Assembly (NCBI GenBank): GCA_021604105.1
Contig: BQIW01000007.1
Span: 1 to 64,000, forward strand
DNA length: 64,000 bases
Source: Nitrospirales bacterium
Lineage (GTDB): Bacteria > Nitrospirota > Nitrospiria > Nitrospirales > UBA8639
Direction: 5' to 3'
Shown here: positions 1 to 8,660 of the stretch, piece by piece
How positions within the stretch are numbered: the first letter of the stretch is position 1
Layout of the letters: every line of letters starts with the position of its first letter
The notes under the pieces: generated by a model
Database searches by the model: none
Told to the model about the DNA's origin: nothing
What the model saw: only the letters and a program-made list of their open reading frames with translations
Program-made: the position numbers and the translations under genes

Positions 1-2
1 AG

Positions 3-302
3 GCGGAGAAGGATATTGTCGCCTGTGAAAAACTCGCTGAAGAACAGGTCCCTCACTCCAATGCCGGGGAACACGTAGTCGGGCAAACGGCAATTGGCGC
101 GGCCATCGGGGCTGCCGGGGGTGCAGTGATAGGGCTCCTAACGGGTGATGCAGGAATTGGAGCAGCTTTTGGCGCTGCCGCTGGAGCGGCACAGGGGCTG
201 GTACGAGGGCTTTTGGGTGCAGCCAGTTCCGAACCAAACCCCGCGTATCAAAATTTTGTGAACCGATGTCTCAAGGAGGCAGGGTACGAACCAACCGGAT
301 AG
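3..302 (+). CDS. Glycine-zipper protein, 3' end only
   Basis: The reading frame is open from the window edge and closes at TAG 300-302, giving the last 99 residues of a longer protein. The middle is an Ala/Gly-rich stretch with GxxxG spacing (AIGAAIGAAGGAVIGLLTG, then GIGAAFGAAAGAAQG), typical of glycine-zipper membrane or outer-membrane-associated proteins. Two cysteines flank it, one near the visible start (VACEKL) and one in NRCLKEAGYE. The pattern YxxFVxxCLxxxGY near the C-terminus is common in small Gly-zipper proteins of Proteobacteria and Nitrospirota. Function is unknown and the start lies outside the window. Confidence 0.7.
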   Translation, partial: AEKDIVACEKLAEEQVPHSNAGEHVVGQTAIGAAIGAAGGAVIGLLTGDAGIGAAFGAAAGAAQGLVRGLLGAASSEPNPAYQNFVNRCLKEAGYEPTG

Positions 303-466
303 CTTTGAATAGCTGGAACTCTTTGAGATGTTACCGGTTATCTGCCGCAATCAATCCCTCAGTATCTAAAATAGGAGGTCAGGAGTTGGAATGTTCTCTT
401 TCATGAATGATTCTGTAAAGTTTTCCAAAACATTCCCGTCTTAGATGACTTTCCAAGTCATATTCT

Positions 467-487
467 AAAGGAAGACCGCTTCCTTTT
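467..487 (+). terminator. Possible terminator hairpin
   Basis: An 8-bp perfect stem (AAAGGAAG / CTTCCTTT) with a 4-nt loop is followed by T. It lies between the Gly-zipper gene and the convergent fumarase gene and, having A and T flanks, could work in both directions. It is 165 bp past the first stop and 70 bp past the second. Confidence 0.4.
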
Positions 488-555
488 CGATCTCTAAAAT
501 TTACCGTTCTGATGAGATCCGGACGAGCATCATCCTCCCGTCGATAGGTTGTCCT

Positions 556-2217
556 CTATTTTTTTATCTTGTCGTCTGGCCGAACCAAAGCCGGAGGTCG
601 TTGAGAGACCAAATCCGCGTAAAAATCCTTGCCTTCGTGGTTGATCACGATGAAGGCGGGGAAATCTTCCACTTCAATTTTCCACACCGCCTCCATCCCG
701 AGATCTTCGAATTCCAGAACCTCTACTTTTTTAATGCTATGTTCGGCCAGTCGTGCGGCGGGGCCGCCGATAGATCCCAGATAAAATCCGCCATGTTTTC
801 CGCAGGCCTGGCGCACCTGTTTGGAGCGATTGCCTTTTGCGAGCATCACCATGCTGCCGCCGGCTTCTTGAAACTGATCGACATATGAATCCATGCGTCC
901 GGCCGTGGTGGGGCCGAACGATCCCGATGCATGGCCTTGGGGTTTTTTTGCCGGTCCGGCGTAATAGACCACATGATCTTTCAGATATTGCGGCAATCCT
1001 TTTCCAGCATCTAATTGTTCCTTGAGTCGGGCATGCGCGATATCCCGTGCCACCACGATTGGACCGGTGAGGGAAAGACGTGTCGCCACGGGATGCTTGC
1101 GCAACTCAGCCAGAATGTCCGGCATCGGCCGGTGAAGGTCGATCTTGACGACATGCCCTTCCAGGTCTTCTTCTGTCACATCGGGAAGATATTTGGCTGG
1201 ATTGGTTTCGAGCTGTTCCAGAAAGACGCCCTCCTTGGTGATTTTTCCGAGGATTTGTCGATCGGCTGAACAGGAGACGCCCAAACCGACCGGGCAGGAA
1301 GCCCCGTGTCGTGGCAAGCGGATGACTCGTACGTCGTGGGCGAAGTATTTTCCACCGAATTGAGCACCGATGCCGGTTTCGGCGCAGAGTTGAAGAATCT
1401 GCTTTTCCAGGTCGAGGTCGCGAAAGGCACGTCCCTGGGTGTTGCCTGAGGTAGGCAGATCATCCAGGTAGTGGCAACTGGCCAGTTTCACGGTCTTCAA
1501 TGTGAATTCTGCAGATAGGCCGCCCACGACAAAAGCCAGATGATAGGGCGGGCAGGCCGAGGTGCCCAGGGTACGAATTTTTTCCGCCACAAACGCGAGC
1601 AGGGATTTGGGATTTAAGAGAGCTTTGGTCTCCTGGTAGAGAAAGGTTTTGTTTGCGGAGCCGCCGCCTTTGGCAATGAATAAAAAATGATACTCCGGTC
1701 CCGATTTGGCATAGAGATCGATCTGTGCTGGAAGATTCGTGCCGGTATTTTTTTCGGTGTACATGTCGAGTGGCGCCATCTGTGAGTACCGCAGGTTGCG
1801 CGTATCGTAGGCTTCGAAGATACCGCGGGAGAGGGCTTCGGCATCATCGCCGGTGGTGAGAACCTGTTGCCCTTTATACCCCATGGCGATGGCCGTTCCG
1901 GTATCCTGGCAGCCTGGCAGCACGCGGGCGGACGCAATGTTGGCATTTTTGAGCAGTTCCAACGCGACAAACCGGTCATTGTCGGAGGCCTCGGGGTCTT
2001 TCAGAATTTTGGCCAACTGCGCGAGGTGGCTTGGTCGCAACAAGTGGGCGATGTCATCCATGGCTTCTCTCGCCAGAAGTGTGAGGGCCTCGGGGTGGAC
2101 CTTGAGGAGTTCCTGGCCGTCACAGGTGGTGGTAGAGACATGGTCCGACGTGAGTTTTCGATAGCTGGTCGTGTCTGCTTGATGTTCAAATATTTCCTGG
2201 TACTGGAATTCGCCCAT
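556..2217 (-). CDS. fumA: Fumarate hydratase, class I (Fe-S, FumA/FumB type)
   Basis: A 553-aa protein, close to the usual length (about 550) of single-chain class I fumarases, which convert fumarate and malate in the TCA cycle (oxidative or reductive) using an oxygen-sensitive 4Fe-4S cluster. The N-terminal fumarase domain carries the [10 protein letters not shown] motif, KGGGSANK substrate-binding loop and further cysteines ([21 protein letters not shown]) that fit the cluster ligands. The C-terminal beta domain has [15 protein letters not shown] and KGNRSKQV, both family hallmarks. The start chosen (MGEFQYQE) has GAAGGGA 8-9 nt upstream; an ATG three codons earlier leaves no room for that site. 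It stands alone, convergent with the Gly-zipper gene. Confidence 0.93.
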   Translation of the reverse strand: MGEFQYQEIFEHQADTTSYRKLTSDHVSTTTCDGQELLKVHPEALTLLAREAMDDIAHLLRPSHLAQLAKILKDPEASDNDRFVALELLKNANIASARVLPGCQDTGTAIAMGYKGQQVLTTGDDAEALSRGIFEAYDTRNLRYSQMAPLDMYTEKNTGTNLPAQIDLYAKSGPEYHFLFIAKGGGSANKTFLYQETKALLNPKSLLAFVAEKIRTLGTSACPPYHLAFVVGGLSAEFTLKTVKLASCHYLDDLPTSGNTQGRAFRDLDLEKQILQLCAETGIGAQFGGKYFAHDVRVIRLPRHGASCPVGLGVSCSADRQILGKITKEGVFLEQLETNPAKYLPDVTEEDLEGHVVKIDLHRPMPDILAELRKHPVATRLSLTGPIVVARDIAHARLKEQLDAGKGLPQYLKDHVVYYAGPAKKPQGHASGSFGPTTAGRMDSYVDQFQEAGGSMVMLAKGNRSKQVRQACGKHGGFYLGSIGGPAARLAEHSIKKVEVLEFEDLGMEAVWKIEVEDFPAFIVINHEGKDFYADLVSQRPPALVRPDDKIKK

Positions 2218-2580
2218 GTTTCTCATTCCCTTCTTCGTCTTAACCCCGATAATCTTTGTTCGATCCACGGTAATTGCTGTACGGTCTGCTTGGCAATCTC
2301 GTGCTCCTTGGATTCTCAATTGTGCGTTTTCTTTTATTAAAACTTCAAGTGAGTCACGAATTTTTGGTCTTCCGTCCTTTGAATGCTCCTCCGGGATTGT
2401 GAAAGGGACATGGGACGGTGAAAGTCCTCAGTCCCTCCCGGGAGTGCGTTGTCTGGATCAGACCCTTTCCTTTTTCTCCGTACCATTTTTTTTTGGAAAG
2501 GCAGGTGACTTCGTGTGGATTTTCTTTTAATGTAGCAAACTGCTGGAAGTCTTCATGATCATAATGGAGTGTTGTTGCCC
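2218..2580. other. Divergent intergenic region
   Basis: This 360-bp gap separates the divergent fumarase and glycosyltransferase genes and must hold both promoters. A weak hairpin GGGAC/GTCCC (2412-2435) is visible. I see no gene in it. Confidence 0.4.
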
Positions 2581-3789
2581 ATGAAAGTCTTGATGTTCAC
2601 CAATGAATTTCCCCCTTACACCTATGGTGGCGCCGGGGCCCATGTGGAATATTTGAGTCGGGAATTATCACATCTTCTTCCCATCGAAGTCCGCTGTTTT
2701 GGTGACCAACGCCTGGAACAGGGCAATCTGAAGGTACATGGGATACCCTTGGGAGACACGCCGTTTACAGCTCCCAAGCCCTTGCATTCGGTTCTTGGCG
2801 CGGTGCAGCGTTGCTGGCAAATGAATGCGGAGGGATTGGGCGCGGACCTGATTCATTGCCATACCTGGTATACCCATTTTGGCGGTATTATGGCCAAGCT
2901 CAATTTCGGTATTCCGCTCGTCATCACCACGCATTCATTGGAGCCTCTCCGGCCATGGAAACGAGAGCAATTAGCCGGCGGATACGATTTTTCTCTGTGG
3001 GTTGAGAAGACGGCCCTGGAGATGGCTGATGCCATTATTGCCGTTTCCGAAGGAACGAAGAGAGATATTCTCAAATTGTTTCAGGTTCCCGAAGAACGCA
3101 TTCATGTCATTCATAACGGGATTGATCTGCATGAATTCCGGAATGTCCAAAGCCAGGAAGTGTTGACCCGATATGGGATTCCTGCGGGACAACCCTATGT
3201 GTTGTTTGTGGGGAGAATGACCCGGCAGAAGGGTATCACCTATTTGATTCAGGCTCTTTCCTATTTGGATGAGGAGTTTCCCGTCGTGTTGTGCGCCAGC
3301 TCTCCTGATACGCCGGCCATGGCAGCGGAAATGAAAGAGGCGCTCGACCAGATTTCGGCCCATCGAAAGCATATTTATTGGATACCGGATATCCTCGACA
3401 AATCGAGTCTCATTGAATTGTATTCTCATGCCGGGGTTTTTTGTTGTCCTTCTATTTATGAACCATTCGGGATTATCAATTTAGAGGCGATGGCCTGTGA
3501 GGTGCCTGTGGTGGGTTCGGCTGTCGGCGGCATTCCCGAGGTTGTTGTGGAGGATAAGACAGGATTTTTGGTCCCGGTTGACCAATTGGAAGAAGCTCCC
3601 TTTACACCGAAAGATCCTGAGCGGTTTGCGCAGGACTTGGCCGATCGGTTGAACCAACTGATGAGAGATCCTGAATTACGGGCGCCCATGGGAAAAGCCG
3701 GGAGACGACGGGCGGAAGAACTTTTTGGATGGGACAAAATCGCCAAACGCACGAAGGCGCTGTACGAAACCGTTCTTGGGGCCAGCTAG
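2581..3789 (+). CDS. GT4 glycosyltransferase, glycogen synthase of the actinobacterial type
   Basis: A 402-aa GT-B fold enzyme. The N-terminus MKVLMFTNEFPPYTYGGAG is typical of the Corynebacterium/Mycobacterium-type glycogen synthase (GlgA/GlgM), which transfers glucose from ADP-glucose to glycogen or to glucose-1-phosphate. The N-terminal domain has HCHTWYTHFGG; the C-terminal nucleotide-binding domain has FVGRMTRQKGI and the EPFGIINLEAMA motif of GT4 retaining enzymes. ATG 2581 is chosen with GGAG 11 nt upstream; an in-frame GTG lies four codons earlier, inside the ribosome-binding region. No other glycogen gene lies beside it, so a role in another alpha-glucan cannot be excluded. Confidence 0.85.
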   Translation: MKVLMFTNEFPPYTYGGAGAHVEYLSRELSHLLPIEVRCFGDQRLEQGNLKVHGIPLGDTPFTAPKPLHSVLGAVQRCWQMNAEGLGADLIHCHTWYTHFGGIMAKLNFGIPLVITTHSLEPLRPWKREQLAGGYDFSLWVEKTALEMADAIIAVSEGTKRDILKLFQVPEERIHVIHNGIDLHEFRNVQSQEVLTRYGIPAGQPYVLFVGRMTRQKGITYLIQALSYLDEEFPVVLCASSPDTPAMAAEMKEALDQISAHRKHIYWIPDILDKSSLIELYSHAGVFCCPSIYEPFGIINLEAMACEVPVVGSAVGGIPEVVVEDKTGFLVPVDQLEEAPFTPKDPERFAQDLADRLNQLMRDPELRAPMGKAGRRRAEELFGWDKIAKRTKALYETVLGAS

Positions 3790-3906
3790 GGCCAGTGGCT
3801 TTGGGGGCGGATCCAGGTGGAGGGGCTTTTACGTTGGGAGTAGTGAAGGAATTCCAGGCGAATGGGCTTTCCGAGTGTATGTGTGAGAGGTGGGAACCCA
3901 GGGCTC

Positions 3907-4140
3907 TTACCCGGGATCGTGGCCGGTTTGAAACATGGCCTCCAGTCGTTGCACCTCCTCTTTGCGGCGGTGACGTTCTTCCACCAGCATCGAGATGACG
4001 GAATTCCAAAAAGAGACTTCAGCCTGTGACCCGTCCGTTAATCGTTGGTCTCGCCATTCCGTCGCAAAACGGGTATACACTCGAATTTCGCAATCATTGA
4101 AATTTCTGAGCGATTCAAGCAGTTCGTCTTCAGCATGCAT
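3907..4140 (-). CDS. Small protein of unknown family, copy A of a paralogous pair
   Basis: A 77-aa acidic protein, not recognised. It is a clear paralogue of the product at 4547-4810: both share a run LRxFxDxxxxxYTxFxxEfRDQR, then AExxFWNxxxxxxxxER and RRxxxxxRLExMxxTGxDP. Predicted mostly helical, with no signal peptide or membrane segment. Start MHAEDEL has AAGG about 11 nt upstream. The two copies are on the minus strand and separated by a plus-strand lipoprotein gene. Confidence 0.75.
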   Translation of the reverse strand: MHAEDELLESLRNFNDCEIRVYTRFATEWRDQRLTDGSQAEVSFWNSVISMLVEERHRRKEEVQRLEAMFQTGHDPG

Positions 4141-4177
4141 AAGTCAACTGGCCTTCCTGAAGTAGGAGATGTGAATA

Positions 4178-4243
4178 ATGATTGTTGGTCACAGCAAGCA
4201 TGAGAGTGTGTATCGGCGGTTCTTTGCGCGTTCCTTAGTGTGA
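4178..4243 (+). CDS. Possible 21-aa leader peptide
   Basis: A short frame starting MIVGHSKHES, with TAGGAG about 8 nt upstream of its ATG, ends 28 bp before the lipoprotein start. It could be a translated leader or chance; nothing else supports it. Confidence 0.2.
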   Translation: MIVGHSKHESVYRRFFARSLV

Positions 4244-4271
4244 CACTTATTCTTAGGGAGGAAAATTTTCG

Positions 4272-4532
4272 ATGATCAACATGTCATCCAGTGTGAGAGT
4301 CTGTTTTCGGTGGATTGGACTTAGTGTGTTGTGTTTCATGGTTTGGGGTTGCGGGGAAGATCCTCGGCAATTATATGAGACGGCTCAGTTCGAAGAGCAA
4401 CAGCATAATCGTGCCCATGCACAAGAATTATACGAACAGATAATTCAGCAACATCCTGAGAGTGAATTTGCCGAAAAAGCCCGGCAGCAATTAAAGGCTT
4501 GGAAGACAGAGAATTCAGAAGAAGCACAATGA
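4272..4532 (+). CDS. Small lipoprotein with one TPR-like unit
   Basis: An 86-aa protein with a basic N-terminus, hydrophobic stretch and lipobox (VWGC), so probably exported and lipid-modified at about residue 27. The mature part is a single tetratricopeptide-like helical hairpin (LYETAQFEEQQHNRAHAQEL, then HPESEFAEKARQQL) resembling one repeat of BamD or YbgF proteins. It has a strong ribosome-binding site, GGGAGGAAA, about 7 nt before ATG. It sits between the two paralogous minus-strand genes. Function unknown; the lipoprotein call is firm, the TPR call fair. Confidence 0.8.
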   Translation: MINMSSSVRVCFRWIGLSVLCFMVWGCGEDPRQLYETAQFEEQQHNRAHAQELYEQIIQQHPESEFAEKARQQLKAWKTENSEEAQ

Positions 4533-4546
4533 AGTGTGTGAACCGT

Positions 4547-4810
4547 TCAGGAGTTGTGTTCCGGATCCACGCCGGTACGATACATATATTCTAATCGCTT
4601 AATATCCTGGTCCCGCCGCATTCGTTCATCAATACACAGATTCACGATCGTATTCCAAAATCCAGCTTCAGCCATGGCGCCGGCTTCCATCCGTTGATCG
4701 CGGAATTCGCTGGAGAAACAGGTATAACGCTGCAAATCGCTGTCGTCGAATTCCCGAAGGAAGTTCGGCAAATTTTCCGTATGAGGCATGGGATCGTGTT
4801 GATGGCTCAT
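4547..4810 (-). CDS. Small protein of unknown family, copy B of a paralogous pair
   Basis: An 87-aa paralogue of the protein at 3907-4140, with about 45% identity over 67 residues by eye, including EFRDQRMEAG, FWNTIVNL, DERMRRDQDIKRLEYM and the TGVDPE end. It has an extra His/Pro-rich N-terminal stretch (MSHQHDPMPHTENLP). Conserved Trp, Arg-Asp-Gln-Arg and Arg-Leu-Glu positions suggest a real fold under selection. It is convergent with the lipoprotein gene, whose stop is only 15 bp away. No family assigned. Confidence 0.78.
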   Translation of the reverse strand: MSHQHDPMPHTENLPNFLREFDDSDLQRYTCFSSEFRDQRMEAGAMAEAGFWNTIVNLCIDERMRRDQDIKRLEYMYRTGVDPEHNS

Positions 4811-5031
4811 GATGGAATCTCTTATGGAACACCTATCGGTGCGGGTACCCTGAAGTCTTGAGGTTTGCGGGAGAATTTTTCAGGAACCCGACCGGACTTT
4901 TGCCGTCGAAGCATGACATCCAGTGGAGATGGTATTCATTGTGTACAATTCCTGAGCGTTAGTTCCTGCGGGAGAAGGTTCTGTGTCTCCACTACACAGA
5001 TATCCCATCGCATGCGACAAGGCGACGGGTT

Positions 5032-5727
5032 TTAGCGGACATCCCGGAAAAAAGCAGGAGAAAATGTGGGCAGCCCAAATTCCACATGCAGGATTATCAT
5101 AAGGACGCGGATAAAACTTCGTCCTATTCCCATTTTGACAAATTTCCGGGAATCGGTGAGGACCGTTAAAGGCAAAAGCCGGGGAGTCGTTTGTGTCAGG
5201 AGAGTCTGGCCAAACACGACATCCTCCAGAACGGCCTGCATGGGAAACCCTCCCAATTGGGTGAACAGGCCTTGTCTCACGAATAAGGCCTGATCCCCAT
5301 AGACGATATGTGAATGTGTGCATCGAAAATTATCCAACCAGGATATCACTCGTAATCGCCAATCTTTTCCAGAAAAGCGATGGCGGAATCCACCCGCTTG
5401 ATTAGAAGGGTCGGAAGCGAGATGGTGTAATTGCTGGAAAGCGCCCTGAGGGAGTTGAGTGTCTGCATGGAGGAACAGGAGCCAATCATCGGCGGAGGCC
5501 TGTTGCTGAATCACGAATCGGGCGCCTGCATTCATTTGTGATGCGCGCCCTTTGGGGGCGATACACCAAGAAATTTGTGGATCCTGGCGAAGAATTTCAA
5601 TCGTGCGATCGGTACTTCCTCCATCCACGACGATGAGCCGGTAGGGAGTTGATTGCGACAACACGGACTTGATGGTGTGCGGTAGGGCCTTCTCCTCGTT
5701 GTAGGTGGGAATAATGACCCAAATCAT
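5032..5727 (-). CDS. Family 2 glycosyltransferase (TIGR04283-like)
   Basis: A 231-aa GT-A enzyme beginning MIWVIIPTYNEEKALP, with VVDGGSTDRTIEI, RASQMNAGA and LLFLHADTQLP (DxD-type metal site) in order. This pattern matches the single-domain family named TIGR04283, annotated in some genomes as an arsenosugar-biosynthesis glycosyltransferase. The later part has FPMQAVLEDVVFGQTL, with the acidic ED motif of family 2 enzymes. No arsM or arsS gene is in the window, so the substrate is open. The start follows AGAAGAG; it lies 22 bp downstream of the ferritin-like gene and is probably cotranscribed with it. Confidence 0.82.
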   Translation of the reverse strand: MIWVIIPTYNEEKALPHTIKSVLSQSTPYRLIVVDGGSTDRTIEILRQDPQISWCIAPKGRASQMNAGARFVIQQQASADDWLLFLHADTQLPQGAFQQLHHLASDPSNQAGGFRHRFSGKDWRLRVISWLDNFRCTHSHIVYGDQALFVRQGLFTQLGGFPMQAVLEDVVFGQTLLTQTTPRLLPLTVLTDSRKFVKMGIGRSFIRVLMIILHVEFGLPTFSPAFFRDVR

Positions 5728-5749
5728 AATACTCTTCTGTGCTCGCCGT

Positions 5750-6433
5750 TTACCGGGCCACGTAAAGACCATTCGGTAGGAAGGGGCTACTCTGAGGATG
5801 ATCTCGTAACCAATCCGGAAGGCCGCGTTGAAAGTCCTTCCAATATTCGTGAGGATCTTCTTGAATGAAATAGAAGGAGTCCTGTGCCGAAAACAGAAGG
5901 GCTTTTCCCAATTCCAAATATGCGGGGGCTAATTCCCTCAGGTGGTCAGTGGATGTGTGACCGTCGTCCAACAGTCTCTGCAATGTCCGAATTCCAAAAC
6001 CATGATGGGCCTCTTCCTGTTGGAGGAGTATTTGGCGTAGTTTTCGAAATGGGGCGCCTCGTTTGAGAAGACCCGTTTCCAGCCTTTGTAAAATGGCTTG
6101 GCCTAACCCCTCTAGAATAATTTGTTCCGCCAGAAGAGATTCCGCAAGGTCCCCACGCGTCAGGGCGGACATGATGAGCCGGCGGTACTGATTCATCTGG
6201 TGAGAAATAACAAGAGACTGAGGACCCCGTGGAGCCAGACAGCGAATCGCCCACTGAAAGATCACCGCATGTCGCCCCTCCTGCTTGGCTTGACCGGCCA
6301 GAAACCGTTTCAGGCCCGGTTCCCTGACCAAGGAGGCCTGGGCCTTCGCGCAATCGTGGGCTAATTGTTCGCCCAGGACCATAAATTGGAGTAATTGCGC
6401 CAGGTGGACATGCTCGCCAGATTTCACCAGCAT
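5750..6433 (-). CDS. Ferritin-like diiron-type protein
   Basis: A 227-aa all-helical protein with four Glu/His motifs spaced as in the ferritin-like superfamily: LGEQLAHDC, KQEGRHAVIF, LLAEQIILEG and LQQEEAHHGFG. These would supply two ExxH-type and two Glu ligands for a di-metal centre. It may be an oxidase or oxygenase rather than an iron store. The ATG at 6433 is the only ATG before an in-frame stop and has GGAG 11 nt upstream. It overlaps the end of a possible 53-aa frame by 10 bp, which suggests translational coupling. Confidence 0.7.
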   Translation of the reverse strand: MLVKSGEHVHLAQLLQFMVLGEQLAHDCAKAQASLVREPGLKRFLAGQAKQEGRHAVIFQWAIRCLAPRGPQSLVISHQMNQYRRLIMSALTRGDLAESLLAEQIILEGLGQAILQRLETGLLKRGAPFRKLRQILLQQEEAHHGFGIRTLQRLLDDGHTSTDHLRELAPAYLELGKALLFSAQDSFYFIQEDPHEYWKDFQRGLPDWLRDHPQSSPFLPNGLYVAR

Positions 6434-6585
6434 ACCGACATGTTCTCCAAACTCTTGCGCCCTGCAACACTTAGACGGGCATAAGGGCTCTGTTTAGGGC
6501 TTTCTCCTTTCATCAGGAAACGCGTCTTCACATAGGCAGTCTCCGAGGAGTATTGAATGTTACAAGCCCACCAACAAAATTTCAT
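6424..6585 (-). CDS. Possible 53-aa protein coupled to the ferritin-like gene
   Basis: The frame starts MKFCWWACNIQYSSE and ends inside the ferritin-like start (ATGCTGGTGA). It fills an otherwise empty 200-bp gap within a run of minus-strand genes. No good ribosome-binding site precedes the ATG and no family is recognised. It may be translated to couple the next gene, or be spurious. Confidence 0.3.
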   Translation of the reverse strand: MKFCWWACNIQYSSETAYVKTRFLMKGESPKQSPYARLSVAGRKSLENMSVCW

Positions 6586-6634
6586 GGGGATAGAAGGCCA
6601 AGGATGGAACGGGATGGGAATGGACCCAGATTTT

Positions 6635-7450
6635 TTATGAATGGGAAAGAGGAGGAATTCCATTGAGGCTCCAGTCATAGTCGAGAAATTCGATAGTATA
6701 CGAGTTCTGGCGGATTTCGTTCGCGAGATCCGGATCTGTGACGAATTGTGCAACATAGCCAAGCAGTGAACCTGAATGATTGATAAAATCCTCCGAAAAC
6801 CAATCGAAGATTTTGGACAGATAGGCGATGCGGCGTTCTTGGTCAAAACGGTTGCGTGTGCGATCGTTAATAAACGCTCGGGCACTTGCTGTGAGTTGTT
6901 GATCAAGGGCCTCGGGAGTGTAGGCTGCCGATTGAAGTTTTGGACAGGATTGTGAGGCGCAGACAATAGCGAAATGTATGCGGGGCTCTTTGAAGTCGGG
7001 AATCAAGAGGTGCTGTTCCAAATCGTATAAATTCAGGAACTCCTCACCCACCTGGTATGTCCGTCCAATAAAAAATGTATAGCGACCCGTTAGAGTTGCT
7101 GGAGAACTTCCCTCAAGAATACCTTTGATGGCAAAGGCATTATAGACATTTATCCAAAAGGCCAGACGATGGTTGGGAGTCGGAAGTTGCTGAGGTGCGA
7201 TATGTTGAAGGAGGGTAAGATAACGATTGAAGTGTGAATCGTGAGCGAGTTGGGGATAGTCCACAACGCCGTTCTTCACATGAGCCATAAGTGCTTGATG
7301 AAAGTGTTCATGGCTAAAAGTCTCTGGAGAAATAGGATGAGAAGGAGTAAACGTAGGGGGAATGGTCGAGCAGCCCAGGGAAAAGACGAAGGAAAAGATA
7401 AGAATGAAGGGCCATTTCGATCGGCTAGAAAATTGGGTGATCCATTCCAT
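6635..7450 (-). CDS. DUF547 lipoprotein
   Basis: A 271-aa protein with an N-terminal hydrophobic segment and lipobox (FSLGCST), then a DUF547 domain: LAFWINVYNAFAIKGIL, GEEFLNLYDLEQHLL, RIHFAIVCASQSCPKL and KIFDWFSEDF are the family's conserved blocks. DUF547 proteins are widespread and related in sequence to a plant domain; the enzymatic role is unknown, though the invariant Asn/Tyr and Cys-Cys positions suggest catalysis. The start MEWITQF gives a normal lipoprotein signal; upstream in-frame ATGs (to 7579) would add an unlikely Pro-rich leader. It heads the run leading to the ferritin-like and glycosyltransferase genes. Confidence 0.82.
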   Translation of the reverse strand: MEWITQFSSRSKWPFILIFSFVFSLGCSTIPPTFTPSHPISPETFSHEHFHQALMAHVKNGVVDYPQLAHDSHFNRYLTLLQHIAPQQLPTPNHRLAFWINVYNAFAIKGILEGSSPATLTGRYTFFIGRTYQVGEEFLNLYDLEQHLLIPDFKEPRIHFAIVCASQSCPKLQSAAYTPEALDQQLTASARAFINDRTRNRFDQERRIAYLSKIFDWFSEDFINHSGSLLGYVAQFVTDPDLANEIRQNSYTIEFLDYDWSLNGIPPLSHS

Positions 7451-8001
7451 AAGGTCAGGGTCCGGTTCTTGGTTTTCGGGTGGGCAAGGTATCTCCGGTT
7501 TGCGGATCAATGATTCAAGACTTGGTGTTGGCGATGGCCGCATCCGACCGGTCTTTCCGTTGATCATACCCTTTGTCATTCAATGTGTCGATTTCCGTAA
7601 TCGCCGGTTGTGCGTAAAGATTCGGGTAGGTAAGGGTAAACGGGAACATGACCGTTCCTCGAAAGGTCAGCGTCCACCGATCAGCAGAATTAAAGGGGTG
7701 AGTACGGTTAGACCTGGCACAAAGTTCATCGATTGAGGTCATGGAACTCGTGGTTGGTTGTATGTAACCAAACCCTTGGTCCCACCTGCCGGCCCTTGCG
7801 AACGTACTTGCCGGGCGTAAAGGATTGGTGGCTATGGTCCTGATAAATTGAGGGTACCGGCGGTGGGACACCAATGTTCCGTTCGAGTTTCGCATGTTGG
7901 AGATATGGTCTATTTTGGAATGATGACGTTACAGCAAGGTCAGGACGGAAAGGTTTTCCGGGTTGTTCAATCCGGTCGGAACGGAGAAAAGGGGAGGGTG
8001 T
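7451..8001. other. Intergenic region, decaying sequence
   Basis: About 550 bp between the DUF547 gene and the recognisable corA remnant. A minus-strand frame at 7515-7742 (MTSIDELCARS...IANTKS) has normal composition but no ribosome-binding site. Plus-strand frames next to the corA remnant (7860-8000) may be more of the same decayed gene, but I could not align them. Confidence 0.3.
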
Positions 8002-8315
8002 ATGTTTTTGTATCTCCGAGATGTGTAAGATCACACCATCATTTGGTTGGGACCAAGGAAACCTACCTCGATTGGCTGAGGGCATGACAAATTTTTCTCA
8101 CGAGTTGAAGTTATAAGCTGAAGGAAACCATGAATGTTCTGGCTGTGATTGCAACAATTTTTATTCCGTTGATTTTTATTGTGGGAATCTACGGGATGAA
8201 TCCTGACGTGAGGACGGAATGGGGATGACCGTGGGGTTATTCGATTGTGATAAGCCTCATGCTCGTTCTCGGGATCGGTATGCTGTGGTTTTGTCGAAAG
8301 AAGCCTTGGATTTAA
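8002..8315 (+). pseudogene. corA: corA-type Mg2+/Co2+ transporter remnant (C-terminal part)
   Basis: Three pieces align in order with the CorA C-terminus. FLYLRDV-stop-DHTI matches the central helix (LRDVYDHTI). After a frameshift, KETYLDWLRA-stop-QIFLTS-stop-SYKLKETM matches the stalk helix. Then VLAVIATIFIPLIFIVGIYGMN gives the first membrane helix with the GMN signature, and PWGYSIVISLMLVLGIGMLW is the second helix, ending RKKPWI. There are four internal stops (the last TGA at 8226-8228) and one frame change, so the gene is dead. The N-terminal cytoplasmic domain is unrecognisable. The membrane part is best preserved. Confidence 0.8.
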
Positions 8316-8330
8316 GGGGAGGATGGAGCC

Positions 8331-8660
8331 TCAAACCCGAACGGTATGGGAAAAGACATGAATGACGATTACTCCCATGATGATCAATCCCATTCCAATG
8401 ATTGCCGGCGTATCTGGAATTTCGCGAAAGGCGACTGCACCGACGAGCGCCAGGAGAACGATACCGACGCCCGACCAAATGGCATAGGCGATGCCGACCG
8501 TCATGCTTCTCAACACGAGGCTTAACAGAAAAAATGCCGCGAAATATCCAATGACGACTAACAGGCTTGGGCCTAATTTGGTGAAACCTTCGGCTGCTTT
8601 GAGTGAACTGGTTGCAATCACTTCTGCCACAATTGCCAGGAACAAATACAAATAGGTCAT
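8331..8660 (-). CDS. Small multidrug resistance (SMR/EmrE-like) transporter
   Basis: A 109-aa protein with four membrane helices, the usual SMR size. The essential membrane-embedded glutamate is present (LAIVAEVIATSSLKAAEGF), and the block SMTVGIAYAIWSGVGIVLLA is the family signature, closer to EmrE/Qac than to SugE. These dimeric exporters exchange protons for lipophilic cations or, in some subfamilies, guanidinium or polyamines. Start MTYLYLF has AAAGGA about 8 nt upstream. Its stop is 15 bp from the end of the convergent corA remnant. Confidence 0.92.
   Translation of the reverse strand: MTYLYLFLAIVAEVIATSSLKAAEGFTKLGPSLLVVIGYFAAFFLLSLVLRSMTVGIAYAIWSGVGIVLLALVGAVAFREIPDTPAIIGMGLIIMGVIVIHVFSHTVRV

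Noticed and set aside
2412-2435. Riboswitch upstream of the glycosyltransferase gene
   Set aside because: Only a short GGGAC/GTCCC hairpin is present; it fits no known riboswitch core.
5032-5727. Arsenosugar biosynthesis cluster
   Set aside because: The glycosyltransferase resembles TIGR04283, but no arsM, arsS or other arsenic gene is in the window, so the pathway name is not justified.
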